Assembly: GCA_033977485.1 (NCBI GenBank)
Contig: CM066988.1
Span: 5,478,501 to 5,542,500 of the forward strand
Source of the DNA: Hydrangea macrophylla
Taxonomy: Eukaryota > Streptophyta > Magnoliopsida > Cornales > Hydrangeaceae
Direction: 5' to 3'
Length of the DNA stretch: 64,000 nt
In this document: one piece after another, positions 33,415 through 43,789 of the stretch
How positions within the stretch are numbered: the stretch's first letter is position 1
Layout: every line of letters begins with the position of its first letter
The notes under the pieces: model-generated
Databases searched by the model: none
What the model saw: the letters and a program-made list of their open reading frames with translations, nothing else
Told to the model about the DNA's origin: nothing
Position numbers and translations under genes: made by a program

Positions 33415-33475
<61 letters not shown>
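32698..33475. repeat. Tandem duplication with palindrome cluster and GA tracts
   Basis: Two nearly identical units (32698-33091 and 33092-33475) begin GATGTATTTTGTGATACAAT and end in (GA)n of different length. Each has several copies of the palindrome CAATCGATTG or one-base variants; perfect ones in unit 1 start at 32735, 32760, 32780, 32839 and 32869. Confidence 0.9.
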
Positions 33476-33480
<5 letters not shown>

Positions 33481-33584
33481 GTTTGTGTTTATATATCGAC
33501 ACACACCCATTCACACTCACTCTCACTGTGATCAAGAGAAGAGAAGAAGAAGAAGACCAGAAGAAGAAGAAACAGAAAGAAGAA

Positions 33585-33591
<7 letters not shown>

Positions 33592-33638
<47 letters not shown>
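33592..33638. repeat. (GA)n microsatellite in the LTR leader
   Basis: A GA repeat follows an AAG-rich purine stretch (33535-33590), about 60 bp before a GTGAGT splice-donor-like site. Confidence 0.9.
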
Positions 33639-33642
<4 letters not shown>

Positions 33643-34510
33643 CATTAGAGAGCTTCCAAGCTTCCAATCACACATCCAAACACACTCTTAACTTCTAAGG
33701 TGAGTTATAAACTCATTGAGGAGCACATTATTGAAGTTAGAACCTGTTTAAAAGAAAGAAAGATGCATTATACATCCTTACCCCGTTTTTTGATTTGCTA
33801 GACTATAATCTCTGTGAAGAAGATGAAGTCCCAATCGCTTGGGACTTCTCCCAATCGATTGCCATTGTTGATACCCCAATCGATTGCCAAAGTTTTCAAT
33901 CAATTGGCATTGATTGTGATCCAATTGATTGGACTTTTTCCTAGTCGACTATTACAACTTTTATCCCAATCGATTGGACATCTATCACAAATCGATTGGG
34001 AAGTTACAGAATGTTAATTATCCCTGTTTAGTTATATTATAACTGCTTAGCTGTTTAAATATTACTTCATAATCCACTGCATACAATACTGTAGTAGATA
34101 AGAGATAATGGGACATCGAATCGTAGTAACGTTAAGGATAACGGATAATGTCCGTAACGTTAGAAAACCAGGTAGTCGTGAATCATTTTGGAGTTATCAT
34201 TCGTTTCATTCAATGTAGTCAGGCCACATGGGATTGTCTTGTATCAATGTCAGAATAGAAGTTAAGTAGGTTTGCTAAGATTTGAGAATCTTGTGTGGGT
34301 GGGCATTGGTCATGATATGTTCTTAAAAGCTAGCAAGCGGTGTATATATTCTTAAAAGGCGGTGAGTTAGACCAAGTAGCCCTAAGATAGACTAGGTGAT
34401 ACAAGATCTGTTCTTAAAATCTGGTGAGCTGTTCATATGTTCTTAAAATGTGGTGAGCTAGGATCACTGGTAGTTGTCTTTAAGTTGTGGCAGTAGAATG
34501 ATATGCCATG

Positions 34511-35827
34511 TGTTAGCCTTAAGGTATATTAAGACATATTTAATTATGTTTTGATGATGTCAAATATGCTATGATAATTACATGATTCATATTGTTTCAT
34601 TCCTTGTTATTATCATAGTCATTTTTATGTTCATATATAATCTCATGTATTAATTTTGTATCAATGTTTTTAACATCTTTGTGTGCATGAGATTTAATTG
34701 ATGTAGATCAAGATTACAAGGAGCTCAACAAGGATCAAGCTTGAAAACATGAAGATATTGCATCCTTGGTTGAAGTCTAGGACCATCATTGTAAGGCATC
34801 TTGATCTCACACTCATAGGGGCTCAAACAAATTCTAAAAGTTAAAGTTTTGGAAATAAATTTTAAGTAGGTCATCTTTAAAGCAATGCCTCAACCAATTG
34901 GAAAATAATTAAATGTTGAATCTTATATGGTTGGAAAGGTATTTGAATCTAGTTTCCAAAACATCAAACGGATCGCAAATCCGATTTTTGTAGAGGGAGT
35001 TATGGCCATTTTAGTGGAGATGTGTCTGGCTGTCAAACGTGGAGGGGCAGTCGACTGAGGGCCCAATGCAGTCGACTGAAGTGAGCAAAATACAAACAGA
35101 ACCCTCTATAAACACATCTCAGTCGACTGCTTCAAGGCCCAGACGACTGAAGCGACCTGGAAGGCAATAACGGCTAGTTTTTAGAGGGTTTTTTAATTAC
35201 CAAACTTGCCACCAATGACTATAATCTTCCAAGGCCTATAAATACATGTTTTCCCAAGCTATTTGGGGTTGAGATTTTGATTGGAAAACATAGTATTGAT
35301 CACACATCTCTTTGATCTTTAAACATTATCATTTGAGCCCTAGTTATGTGAGTTTATCAATTTGCTCAAAATCTTTCATTTGTATTTCTTGAGAGAGCAA
35401 AATTGTAGTGAGCTTTATTTGTATTATCCACTCTATATAGAGAGTTTCAATTTGTATTCAAATCAATTTGTAAAGGTTGAGGGTTAGTAACCCTTGTGTG
35501 CAAAGAAGAGGTGTTCTTCTTTGGGAGAGATTGAAGGCTCTTGTAAAGGTTTGGTGCACACCCGTAAGTGCTCCCGGAACAGTTTGGTCTACACCCATGA
35601 AGTAGATCGGATTAAAGGAATCCTCAAGAGGTGTTCTTGAGGGGTGGACGTAGGCCGCGAGGTGCGATTGCCGAACCACTTGAAAAATTGGTTTGCAAGT
35701 ATCTCTTCCCTTATCTCTCTACATAATTGCTTGTGATTGTGTTTAATTTGCTATTAAGTTTTAAAAAGGTTAAAATTCCGCTAAAACCTTATTCACCCCC
35801 TCTAAGGTTTCCATATTTGGGCCAACA
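34511..35827 (+). mobile_element. Nested solo LTR, copia SIRE/Maximus-like, 1.3 kb
   Basis: It begins TGTTAGCCTTAAGG and ends GGGCCAACA, with perfect 5-bp duplications CCATG at 34506-34510 and 35828-35832. The 3' part has TTATTCACCCCCTCTAAGG, typical of SIRE/Maximus LTR ends. It carries its own palindrome cluster (CAGTCGACTG at about 35046, 35071 and 35120). It interrupts the gypsy LTR at 32611-36710; the related LTR at 54870-56091 lacks it. Confidence 0.8.
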
Positions 35828-36180
35828 CCATGTTCAAACATTATGTCACTGTAATGCGGTGAGCTATTCATATGTTCTTAAAAGCTGGGGATGGACTGAC
35901 GTGGTGTCCGCCATGACATGCGGTGAGCTATTTATATGTTCTTAAAAGCGATGGACAGAATGCAGTATATCTATAGAGTTGAACTATCGAGTTTGTTCAT
36001 CAATCAAGGGTATATTGTCAGTCTTAGTATGACAAGACGTTAGAGAATTGGTTAATGATAAGATTGAATAAAGAGAAGATATTATTTAGTATTACTTAAT
36101 CTTATATCGTTTCATAACTTGTAATAGCTTCAATAGTTCGATGTCCTATTATTATTTAACTCACTCAACTTTTATTAGCT

Positions 36181-36369
36181 GACAACGTTTACACTGATGG
36201 ACATTCCCACGTTCTAGTGCACCTTGTCTATGATTTTATAAGTGAAGAACCTGCAAGTGAGGACTACTACTACTACTACGCTGAAGATGGTGGTACGACG
36301 GAGGACTTCCCTAAGGGTGATCAGGCGGAGGAAGACTACTACGCCAATGACTATGTCTATGCCAATTGA
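36181..36369 (+). CDS. Short acidic, Tyr-rich ORF near the LTR end
   Basis: The frame is open up to a TGA at 36367-36369 and has no clear ATG. It reads ...SEEPASEDYYYYYAEDGG and ends DYYANDYVYAN. The related LTR at 55680-55810 retains a similar but broken frame (NKPYDEGFYQEGSYAEGG). It may be the second exon of an LTR-initiated transcript with the donor at 33700. No known family is recognised, and it may be non-coding. Confidence 0.35.
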   Translation, partial: DNVYTDGHSHVLVHLVYDFISEEPASEDYYYYYAEDGGTTEDFPKGDQAEEDYYANDYVYAN

Positions 36370-36717
36370 AGACTAGGCTAGCTGATAGTTTATCATTTTA
36401 GATTTATTTTTGTAATGTCAATGCTGTTAGATTTATTTTTGTATTCAGACATTTTTTTAATCAGGAATATGTTGCCTTAATATTTATCATTTTATTTGAT
36501 TCGAGACTCTGATATGTAGTTTCTAGTAACTTTGTTTTGACATTATGCTATGTTCTATTCCCAGAACCTAGATTATTGTATTTTGATCTCTTTAAATTTC
36601 CTTTTGCTTAGTACTGTATAGTGTGGACAATCATGTGACTTCACCAGTCACTACCTATGGACCCAAAAAGGAATTTATTTTCTCTATTTTTGCTATTCTA
36701 GGGCGTGATAGGATTTT

Positions 36718-36730
36718 TGGTATCAGAGCT
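36718..36730 (+). other. Primer-binding site, initiator-Met type (copy 1)
   Basis: TGGTATCAGAGCT lies 7 bp after the LTR end, the classic plant initiator-tRNA-Met primer site. Confidence 0.85.
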
Positions 36731-36847
36731 CCAGGTTTATAGCTTTTCACTCACTGATTGTCTCACACCATTTGGTCCTAGAACCTTGAGATCCCTATAG
36801 ATGAGTATTAAGATTAGTTCTAACCTTAGGTTCTCTTTTCAGGTAAC

Positions 36848-36970
36848 ATGTCACTGTTGTTCATACTAGACAAGTTTGGAGGTCATTACGTATATGAGAC
36901 TTACATAGAGGCGGTAGACTCATATTATTACGCTTGGAGGATTCGTCAGAGAGCTATTGCAGAGACAGAG
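36848..36970 (+). pseudogene. N-terminal piece of the non-autonomous element ORF, copy 1
   Basis: MSLLFILDKFGGHYVYETY... runs to the point where a solo LTR interrupts it (36971), and after the interruption a stop follows at once. The second internal copy has the equivalent MAPLFVLDEFGGHYVYKTY at 40289-40426. It does not resemble gypsy Gag motifs that I know. Confidence 0.5.
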
Positions 36971-38959
36971 TGTAACGCCCTGAAAACCAAGCCATGCGGA
37001 CCAAGCCAACGAGTCAAACAATACAAGAAGAGCAAAGAATAGTCCTATGTGAACCAATTCATCAAGGCGGAAGCATAGGGGAATCTTACGTGGATTCCAA
37101 AGAGAAGTCAATAAGTCAAGGCTTGACCCTCGAAGACCAAACGTGTCAAATAGTGTCAACCAACAGAGTTTGGTTTTGAAATGAGTTTGTAAATAAGTAT
37201 AAAGAAACCCCAAAGGTTTAAAAGTAACAAGTATGGAAGTTTACTTTGAAAGTTTATCACTATAGCGATTTTTGAAGGAATACGACCAAACGGTTCTTAC
37301 GAAATTAAAAGTAGTAATTTTTCCATAAAAGGGTAACCATAGGCTAAGTATAAACCAAAATAGATTTTGAAAATTTTGAAGTTTTTGAAATGAAGGGAAA
37401 AACATAGGCGGATCGATCTGCGGCCAAAAGCTGGATCAATCCGTAGTTACAGAAACTCCCAAAAAGTCCTCAAAAGGGGCCAGATCGATCGACGGCCAAA
37501 ACCCGGATCGATCCGAGTTCTACAGCAAGGAAAACATATATATATATATATATATATATGAAAGGCATGGAAATGCTAATGAATATTGAGAGCATAGTTT
37601 AACAAGAATTCGTGAGGATTCAACTAACAAGTTCGAGATCAAGGAGGAAATTTACAAATAATTTTTTGTAATTCAAATCTACGAATGAGATAACGTATAA
37701 CAAGAAGTACATATTTCTTACCATGAACTATATCATTGGAACATTGACAAAATCACAAGACTTCCTCGTAAGGAATCTTCCAAAACGAGATGCCACGCGT
37801 CGGATAACTCTTGGGCCTTGCCCTAATCAACAATTCCTGAAAAAAAGGGGTTTTTATAGATTCATTAAGCACAATGACACAGTAGAAAATATTGTAGAGA
37901 TGTACTACTACTTCTAAGATCATGCTATGACATGTGGTGTAATGATTTGCCGCCGTGGCAATGCAAATAGTCAAAAGACCAAACCGTGCACTTTCCAATA
38001 ACAATGTCCATAACCATTCACTCTCAACACCGGATGCGAGCCACTCCAACATGAGTGTAGCATACAAGATCTCCGATCACTCACCGAATATGATCTTGCA
38101 TTTTCGAATGTCTTAAGGATTATAAACAACCTTCCTCACCTCATACCCGCTTCCAGAATTTCAACATTAATTACCCCCAAACAGGGATTTCAAGAGACAT
38201 TTCCCAATCATGGGAATTCCAACAATGATCACAAGTCCCAAGCCAATGCCATGAATGCTTTGCCGACTTGGCGATTATGAAATGGTACTAGATGCGGTTA
38301 TACATCTACAATGTCATTTCTATGATTACAATGCTAAGAATTTAACATAGCAGTTCATGATACCAAAATTAAATAAATCATGGATTCATATAAAGCATCA
38401 TCATCATCTAGGAAATATGAAAACTACTAATGCCAAGAAGTAATTAAAGTCATAGAAACTCACTTAGCACATAAGCTTAGGCATGAAATCAATTAGGCAC
38501 ATAAGGACAACTAATCATGTAATTAATCACATCAAAGAGTTCAAAGTCTAGGTTAACAAGTATTAACCCTGACCTACACATATCAAACCATGAACTTAGA
38601 AAAAATAGTACACTTAAACAATTAAATCTACCTTGTTCTTGAGTAGGAAAACAAGAGAGATAGAGGATCCATGAGAAGCAAATAAAAGAACCCAAGTGTG
38701 GAGCTTCCAAGAACAATTAAATAGAAAAACCCCCTTCTTCCTCTAGGCCATGGCTTTAGCTAGGGAACTCCAAAATGAAAAATGGAAGCACCCAAAGGGA
38801 GCTCTAGATGAGGGGAACAAATTAGCCTCTAATAGCCTTTCTCCAATAGTGACTTGAAAGCCTCCAAAACGAGCTTGAAGATAGAGATTCCATGGAGGTC
38901 CTTATAGAAAGAATGAGAGATGTAGAGAGACAGACAAAAGAAACGAAAAAGAAGAGATA

Positions 38960-39016
<57 letters not shown>

Positions 39017-39262
39017 GCTTCTTAAAAGCTTTGGTGGTTGGGAGTGGTTAGGAGTTGTTAGGGAAGTGACTTGTGGGTCCCACCCTTTTCCCCTCACACC
39101 CACACAAATATGTAACATACATATACATACATGTGCTAAAACAAATACCAAAGTGATACCACAAGACCAAATATTAGGCATTAAAATGTATAGTTTAAAT
39201 TGGGCCCACTCATTGACCACCAAATTATCATAATACCCTTAATAAAATTCAGGGTTTCTACA
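36971..39262 (-). mobile_element. Nested solo LTR, gypsy-like, 2.3 kb
   Basis: Perfect 5-bp duplications CAGAG lie at 36966-36970 and 39263-39267. On the minus strand it begins TGTAGAAACCCTGAATTT and ends CAGGGCGTTACA, again Del/Tekay-like ends, so it is inserted in reverse. It carries an (AT)n tract near 37534-37559, a GA tract at 38966-39012, and GGATCGATCC-type palindromes at about 37410-37530. No internal region remains. Confidence 0.8.
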
Positions 39263-39431
39263 CAGAGTAAGATATGCGGATCGAGCAGCAAAGACTTGGG
39301 ACCGAGAACCTAGAGATGATATGCCAGAAGGTGATATTCCGTAAGGAGCCTTTAGATGCATAGAGAAAGACTCCCTACAGATGCTACAAGACCGTTGGTC
39401 ATATCAGTCTCTACTTGTAGAGGTTTAAACG

Positions 39432-40064
39432 GTGCCCTCACCTCCCCCGACGGAGCCACTACTACATACACATCCACCCCCAGTAGAGGAGGACAACCCC
39501 ATGGATGATGTACCCCTAACTGAGGAGGACCCAGAGGAGGTGGATATAGATGAGGATGACGAGCTAGAGGACGAGGATGAGGAGATGGAGGATAAGGATG
39601 ATGACGAGGAGGAGCAAGAGTATGATCCAGAGGAGGATCCAAAGGACCCACATGACTTGGCTTGTATGGATGTTGCAGTTGGTGTAGATATCATAGTAGT
39701 AGAGGCTTACCCTATAGATGAGTTAGTAGAGGAGGAGGATGCAGGTGATGACGCTGTAGTACCAGCTTTACTCGGTGGAGTGATAGCACAGTTGGCAGCA
39801 GAGTGGGCTACGGAGATGGTAGCACAACCCGATGGATTTAAGATAGGAGCAACAGAGTTGGCAGTGGCCATTACAGAGGCCGAGGCACTTGCAGCTGCAT
39901 TCGTTGCAGCCCAGGCCAACGTTGCAGATATGGGAGATTTGGGAGTTATTGTAGAGCGTGATGGAGTTGAGCTAGGTGATGATGATTTGATAGATGGGGA
40001 GGATATGATGGATGATGATGTAATACCCTGTATTTTCGAATGCATACTAATAAATGAGATTTAG
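39432..40064 (+). CDS. Acidic Pro-rich ORF of non-autonomous element, copy 1
   Basis: An open frame of about 210 codons starts MPSPPPTEPLLHTHPPP, passes a strongly acidic segment (EEDPEEVDIDEDDELEDEDE, about residues 30-75) and a calmer Ala-rich half (AITEAEALAAAFVAAQ), and ends inside the following LTR (VIPCIFECILINEI). Upstream homologous sequence in other frames suggests a longer ancestral protein of perhaps 300 aa or more. It has no protease, RT or zinc-knuckle motif. It is possibly a leftover Gag N-terminus or a dedicated accessory protein; I do not recognise the family. Confidence 0.5.
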   Translation: MPSPPPTEPLLHTHPPPVEEDNPMDDVPLTEEDPEEVDIDEDDELEDEDEEMEDKDDDEEEQEYDPEEDPKDPHDLACMDVAVGVDIIVVEAYPIDELVEEEDAGDDAVVPALLGGVIAQLAAEWATEMVAQPDGFKIGATELAVAITEAEALAAAFVAAQANVADMGDLGVIVERDGVELGDDDLIDGEDMMDDDVIPCIFECILINEI

Positions 40065-40149
40065 TATGTTTGCTTTGATTATTCCCTGTATTTTCGAATA
40101 TAATACCCTATATTTTTGAATTCTATTTTTGCTTTTCTGGGGCATGCTT
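40019..40149 (+). repeat. Reduced 131-bp LTR between two internal copies
   Basis: It has the LTR start (TGTAATACCCTGTATTTTCG) and the LTR end (GGGGCATGCTT followed by GGATTTTTGG and a primer site) but almost all of the LTR between them is gone, with a short internal duplication of the start. It separates two tandem internal regions. Confidence 0.7.
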
Positions 40150-40156
40150 GGATTTT

Positions 40157-40169
40157 TGGTATCAGAGCT
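40157..40169 (+). other. Primer-binding site, initiator-Met type (copy 2)
   Basis: TGGTATCAGAGCT again, a few bases after the reduced LTR. This proves that a second internal region begins here. Confidence 0.85.
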
Positions 40170-40288
40170 CTAGGTTTATAGCTTTTCGCTCACTAATTAT
40201 CTCACACCATCTGGTCCTAGAACCTTGAGATCCCTATAGATGAGTGTTAAGATTAGGTCTAACATTAGGTAGTATCTTTTCAGGTAGC

Positions 40289-41161
40289 ATGGCACCGTTG
40301 TTCGTACTAGACGAGTTTGGAGGACATTACGTATACAAGACTTATATAGAGGTGACAGGCTCACAGTGTTACGCTTGGAGGATTCATCAGAGAGCTATTA
40401 CAGAGATAATGAGATATGCGGATTGAGCAACAAAGATTTGGGATCGAGTACCCAGAGATGATATGCCATAAGGTGATATTTCATAAGGAGACCTTTAGAT
40501 GCACAGAGGAGGACTCCTTACAGATGCTATAAGACCGTTGGTTATATTAGGCTCTACTTATAGAGGTTCGAGCGGTGCCCCCACCTCCCCCAACGGAGCC
40601 ACTACCACATACACCTCCACCTCCACTCCCACCAGAGGAGGACAACCCCATGGATGATGTACCCCCAACTAAGGAGGACCCAGAGGAGGAGGATCTAGAT
40701 GTGGATGACGAGCTAGAGGACGAGGAGGAGGAGATGGAGGATGAGGATGACAACGAAGAGCCAGAGTATGATCCGAAGGAGGATCCACATGACTCGGCTT
40801 ATAAGATTGTGCGAGTTGGTGTGGATATTGTAGTAGTAGAGAGTTACCCTACAGAGGAGGAGTAGTTAGCAGAGGAAGAGGATACAGGTGATGATGCTGT
40901 GGTACCAGCTTTACTCGGTGAAGGGATATCACATCTGGCAGCAGAGTGGACTACAGAGATGGCAGCATAACCCGATGGATTTGAGATAGGAGCAATAGAG
41001 TTAGTAGTGGCCATTGCAGAGGCCAAGGCACTTGCAGCTGCATTCGATGCAGCCCAGGTCGATGTTGCCTATATGGGAGATTTGGGAGTTATTGTAGCAC
41101 ATGATGGAGCTGAGCTAGGTGATGATGATTTGATGGATGGAGAGGATATGATGGATGATGA
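40289..41161 (+). pseudogene. Second copy of the acidic-ORF internal region
   Basis: This is homologous to the interrupted copy at 36848-40018: MAPLFVLDEFGGHYVYKTY, then MPPPPPTEPLPHTPPPP (40575), an acidic stretch, and an Ala-rich end (40990-41160). A TAG at 40864-40866 and other stops break the frame. It ends at the start of the next LTR. Confidence 0.65.
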
Positions 41162-42106
41162 TGTAATTCCCTGTATTTTCGAATGTATATTAATAAATGA
41201 GATTCAGTATGTTTGCTTTGATTATTCTTGTAAAACCTTTCCCAATCGATTGGATTTTATCCAATCAATCGACCTCATGACCTTCTCAATCAATTGAGCC
41301 CTTCTCAATTGATTGAACTTTGGATGACATGAAAGCAACCAATTGAATGCTTTTCAATCGATTGAGAGTTAATTGACTGTTCCCAATTGATTGGGCCCTT
41401 CTCGATCTATTGAACAATGTTAGAACTTGATCTGCAAGTTTGCGTTGGGAGTTGACACCTGCCCCTCTCTTTTCCTTATATATGTGATACATTCATGTGT
41501 GTGTGTGTATGTTTGATAGAATTAGAGAGAGAAGATATATTTGTGTTATATATACTCTCACATATTTATACACATACTCCATACACATATATATACACAC
41601 ACACACACACACAGACACACTGTTAGAGAGAGAGGCAGAAGAAGCGGAAGAAGAAGAAAGGAAAGGGAAATAGAAAAAGAAGAGAAGGAGAGAAGGGTCA
41701 GATATGGGTCAGAGAAGGAAAAGAGGAGAGAGAGAAGCTCCATTAGAGGGCAGCTCAAAGCTCACCCCAAACACACCCTTAGCCTTTGGCGAGTCCCAAA
41801 CTCATTCAGTAACCTAGGTGTAATGTTTTTAGAGGTTTAAACAAGAAGAAATGAACACAAAAGGCATTTCCAAATTTTAGGGCGTCTCTGCCTAGTTTTG
41901 GGAAAAGGTGACCTTCTCAATCGATTGGAAAGGTTCCAATTTATTGAACTTTTTATCAATTGATTAAATATTTATTCAATCGATTGGATGGGAACTAATC
42001 AATTTCAATCAATTGACATCACTTTTATCCAATCGATTGAACCCTTGTCTCAATCGATTGGTACTTACAGAATGCTAATATCCCCTATTGTTTATGATAT
42101 GAAATG
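41162..42106 (+). repeat. Truncated third LTR of the array
   Basis: It begins TGTAATTCCCTGTATTTTCG and carries CAATCGATTG-type palindromes on both sides (about 41246-41410 and 41910-42060) of a GA/AAG-rich leader with a TATA-like TTATATATA near 41545. It breaks off near 42106 where a different LTR-like block begins. Many palindromes here have decayed to CAATYRATTG. Confidence 0.7.
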
Positions 42107-43507
42107 TGTCGTGCCCCAAAATGGCCCGGGACGGACGGATGTAGTATGTGGGTTTTGGAAGTGATGTGTTTCTATTTAGGTTGATAAAACTGGAAGTGAA
42201 GTGTGGTGTAACCGGGAACTTTAGCCATCGACGGCGTAGTCCCGAACTTTACCGAAAGTGTTTGTTTTGAAAGTGCAGGACTTAGTCCTATGATCTTGAA
42301 AAAGTGAAAATGATCTCAAAGTATTTTGAAAGTGTGGGAAATAATCCCAAGTATTTTGAAAAGTGTGGGGAACGTTCCCAACTATTTTAGACGTAAGGGA
42401 AAGTGCCTTAAAAGTGTGGGAAAGTGTTTTCAAGTGATTTAAAATTGAGGGAATTTAAAAGTGTGAAATTGATTTTGAAAAGTGATTTAAAAGATGTGGG
42501 ATTTAATCCTAAGAATGATTTTGAAAAGTGAGTTGAAAGTGTGGGATTTAATCTCAAGATTTATTTTGAGAAGTGATTTGAAAATGGGGGACTTAAACCC
42601 CAGATTAATTTTGAAAAGTGATTTGAAAGTGGGAAAATAGTCCAAAGTGATTTAAAAGTGTGGGTTTTAAGAGTATGAGATTTAATCTCGTGTGTGATTT
42701 GTATGTTTTTGAAATTTCGGCATTATGACAGCTTAAAATGGGGACATAGGAAATGCAGGATTTGATCTCGATTGATTTTAGAATTTTAGAAGAAGTGCTG
42801 ATTTGAAAAATTAAAATTTTGAATTTCTTAAAATTTCGACATTGTAATGACTTGATATGAGAAAGTGGGAAGTGCGGGATTTGACCTCGATTCATTTTAG
42901 AAGAAGTAGTGGTATAGAAACGTAGATTTAACGTCATTTTAAATTTGTTTAAATTTTGACATTACGATGGCGTAAAATGAGGCGGATTGAATTTAGTTTG
43001 TCCTTTTCTCCCTTCCTAATCTCAACGCTAGATGACCCATTGTCGAGAAGAGGTTAGCATGCTGTGGAAAGAATTTTAATTTAATCTTTTTCCCTTCCGA
43101 ATCTCAACTTCGAATGCTTGTTGTCACGAAAAGGTTAGGATGCTGGGGGATGTATTTATTTGTCGTTTTCTCCCTACCTAATCTCAACGCTGGAAGAACC
43201 GTAGTCGAGAGAAAGTCAGGATACCGGAGAATGCAAAAGTGAAGATGCAACAGTTGTAGAAGAGTAGAAATAGCATAATACATAGATATAGTGTCAACGC
43301 ACTAACTAGGGAATATAGTTCTATAATAGCAGAAAATATGTATTTAGTGTCAACCCACTAACTGGGGAAAGCAGTTCTACACGAGTAGAAAATAGTATAA
43401 TACATAAATATATTAAATGTCGCCACTTTTCGACCTGAATTGGAACAGTCTTTGCCTTTGTATCCCAAGGGACCCTGGCAGACCCGCGGTCTAAGCAAGG
43501 CGTGACA
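42107..43507 (+). repeat. LTR-like block with internal short repeats
   Basis: It begins TGTCGTGCCCC and ends GGCGTGACA, but no matching 5-bp flanks were found. It contains many copies of a GATTTTGAAAAGTGATTT-like unit (42290-42660), three degenerate copies of an 80-90-bp TTTTCTCCCTTCCTAATCTC unit (about 43010-43220) and a duplicated TGTCAACSCACTAACT stretch (43290-43375). It is probably a gypsy solo LTR or fragment. Confidence 0.5.
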
Positions 43508-43789
43508 CTCGAATCCGATGTGTGGGTGTGTGAGATGTGTAAAAAGAACAAGACTCTCTAATTTTTTATGGTAGGAAAAGAAGTAAAAGAAGGAGAAAAA
43601 AAATCCTTTGATTATTTTTGAAGAAGTAAATAAGAAAGTAAAAATAAAAAATAAAAAGAGCTCTTGTATTTTTTGAAAAATAAGAAGTAAAAGCAATAAT
43701 TATAATAAAACTCTATTTTCATTTTCATTTTTTTATAGGAAAAGTATCAAAGATGTTAAAATAAATAACTTTATTATTTCAATTTTTTT

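Larger units (their letters stand above)
32611..36710 (+). repeat. 5' LTR of a non-autonomous gypsy array (about 4.1 kb)
   Basis: It begins TGTAATACCCTG and ends GGGCGTGATA, close to the TGTAAYRCCC...GGGCGTKACA ends of Del/Tekay-type LTRs, followed after a few bases by an initiator-Met primer site. It holds two copies of a 0.39-kb segment, GA microsatellites, a TATA-like TTTATATAT near 33490, a leader with a GTGAGT donor at 33700, a nested solo LTR (34511-35827) and a small Tyr-rich ORF near its 3' end. Without the nested copy it is about 2.8 kb. Confidence 0.75.

Noticed and set aside
33350..33698. Ser/Leu- or Arg/Glu-rich ORFs
   Set aside because: They are translations of GA/CT microsatellites in both strands.
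32698..34005. CRISPR array
   Set aside because: Repeats are 10-bp palindromes with irregular spacing in a plant LTR. There are no cas genes and no uniform repeat-spacer units.
39352..39694. Ser-rich and Pro-rich minus-strand ORFs
   Set aside because: They mirror the GAGGAT-rich acidic coding region of the plus strand.
42107..43507. Solo LTR with target duplication
   Set aside because: The TG...CA ends are plausible, but the flanking five bases do not match, so I kept it only as an LTR-like block.
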